From Faecalibacterium sp. (GTDB lineage: Bacteria > Bacillota > Clostridia > Oscillospirales > Ruminococcaceae), in assembly GCA_029264955.1 (NCBI GenBank), contig JARHYC010000026.1, forward strand, positions 19,851 through 83,850: a DNA stretch of 64,000 nucleotides. The letters run 5' to 3'. Below are positions 63,484 through 64,000 of the stretch, piece by piece. Position 1 is the first letter of the stretch. Every line of letters begins with the position of its first letter. The notes beneath the pieces were generated by a model that saw only the letters and a program-made list of their open reading frames with translations, made no database searches and was not told where the DNA came from. Position numbers and translations under genes: made by a program.

Positions 63484-64000
63484 TTATACGCCAAACAGAG
63501 CAGCTACGCCGTTTTCATCCAGCTGAGAGCCGATGACAACCAACTTGCCTGTCACGTCGGGACTGCGGTGACGGATTTCTGCTTCACCGGGAACAAAGTC
63601 AAACTCCAGCCAGCCATCGGGGCCGTCTACGATGCCCTTGCTGCGCAGAATGGTGCCGTACTTGCCGCTGTCCAGTGCGTCCAATGCCGCACGCAGGTCC
63701 GCTTCGCTGTACTTCTTAGCGGTTTCTACACCCCAGCTGGTGAACACTTCATCTGCATGGTGATGATGGTGGTCATGGCAACCGCAGGTGCAGTGTTCAT
63801 CATGCTCGTGATGATGCTCGTGATGATGCTCATGCTCGTGGTCGTGGCAGTGGCACTCTTCATCATGATCGTGATGGTGCTCATGCTCGTGGTCATGGCA
63901 GTGGCACTCTTCATCATGTTCGTGATGGTGCTCATGCTCGTGGTCATGGCAGTGGCACTCTTCATCCTGATCGAGATGATGCTCATGCTCGTGGTCATGG
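63484..64000 (-). CDS. CobW/G3E-family protein with His/Cys-rich repeats (5' end outside window)
   Basis: Only the C-terminal about 170 residues are visible. They begin in a metal-binding region made of 17-residue repeats of the form HDHEHEHHxxxDEECHC (three copies, 63847-63999), then a longer diverged unit with HEHHHEHHHEH and CTCGC (63778-63846), then HDHHHHH. The CobW C-terminal domain follows: DEVFTSWGVET, then ILRSKGIVDGPDGWLEFDFV and DVTGKLVVIGSQLDENGV. COG0523 proteins with such a loop are zinc or other metal chaperones that use GTP. The GTPase domain lies beyond the edge, so this reading depends on the C-terminal domain. Confidence 0.85.
   Translation of the reverse strand, partial: HDHEHEHHLDQDEECHCHDHEHEHHHEHDEECHCHDHEHEHHHDHDEECHCHDHEHEHHHEHHHEHDEHCTCGCHDHHHHHADEVFTSWGVETAKKYSEADLRAALDALDSGKYGTILRSKGIVDGPDGWLEFDFVPGEAEIRHRSPDVTGKLVVIGSQLDENGVAALFGV
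63778..63999 (-). repeat. Tandem 51-base coding repeats (His/Cys-rich loop)
   Basis: Three near-identical 51-base units (63949-63999, 63898-63948, 63847-63897) and one 69-base diverged unit (63778-63846), all in frame. The copies differ by single-codon changes such as HLDQ, HHEH and HHDH. More copies may lie beyond the right edge. Confidence 0.9.

Noticed and set aside
63778..64000. Possible CRISPR array
   Set aside because: The 51-base units are contiguous with no spacers and stay in frame in a CobW-type protein.

Overview
The window looks like a stretch of chromosome from a Gram-positive Clostridia member, probably Oscillospiraceae/Ruminococcaceae (Faecalibacterium-like; the genus is an inference). 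The clues are two T-box leaders, a CIRCE/HrcA site, RNase Y, FtsEX with a PcsB-like M23 hydrolase, a CotF-like coat protein, separate PurH transformylase and IMP cyclohydrolase genes, many intrinsic terminators, frequent TTG/GTG starts with strong Shine-Dalgarno sequences, and moderate G+C. I see no phage, insertion sequence or CRISPR array.

Layout. 1-9782 (minus) is a surface-glycan region: a YfhO-type membrane protein cut by the left edge, two paralogous pairs of a GT-C-like membrane protein and a 200-residue two-TM protein, a DUF2142 protein and a LegB-type sugar-nucleotide 4,6-dehydratase. From a divergent promoter region, 9967-15167 (plus) encodes an MBOAT acyltransferase, an SGNH-type partner, a surface-carbohydrate glycosyltransferase-like protein and an N-acetyl sugar amidotransferase. 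15583-18760 is a methionine uptake operon (T-box, metQ, metN, metI). 18834-24289 holds a DNA glycosylase, a CotF-like protein, tRNA-Tyr, a membrane-anchored XRE regulator, tRNA-Thr, rsmA and an S41 protease. 24315-27350 holds a 38-residue membrane protein, an M23 hydrolase and ftsX/ftsE. 27542-29597 encodes a CdaR/PucR-type regulator and an RsuA-family pseudouridine synthase. 29812-41168 is a purine operon, purE-M-N-(IMP cyclohydrolase)-H-[GT-C-like gene]-D-L, behind a leader with a small ORF and a terminator. 41493-49813 holds ybaK, a DUF3783 gene, lipoproteins (ApbE, FKBP/trigger-factor-like), CIRCE-controlled clpB and a CNNM/CorC protein. 49909-51904 is a ptsI/ptsH pair whose Enzyme I looks degenerate. 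52075-56645 holds a DUF4830 gene, a two-component system, a broken GNAT gene, a DtxR/MntR-type regulator and a 42-residue membrane protein. 56769-59331 holds tRNA-Lys and T-box-controlled thrS. 59596-64000 holds rny, a PRTase-like gene, and a minus-strand group with two G3E/CobW-type proteins, one carrying His/Cys-rich tandem repeats cut by the right edge.

The most striking observation is that the MetQ-family binding protein appears circularly permuted: the segment that is C-terminal in ordinary MetQ follows the lipobox directly, and the segment that is normally N-terminal forms the C-terminus. Other points of interest are the Enzyme I with PEP-site arginines and the active-site Cys replaced, the purE leader with a 31-codon ORF before a terminator, the GT-C-like gene inside the purine operon, the duplicated GT-C/two-TM module, and the 17-residue His/Cys repeats. 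Family assignments and alignments are by eye from the sequence.
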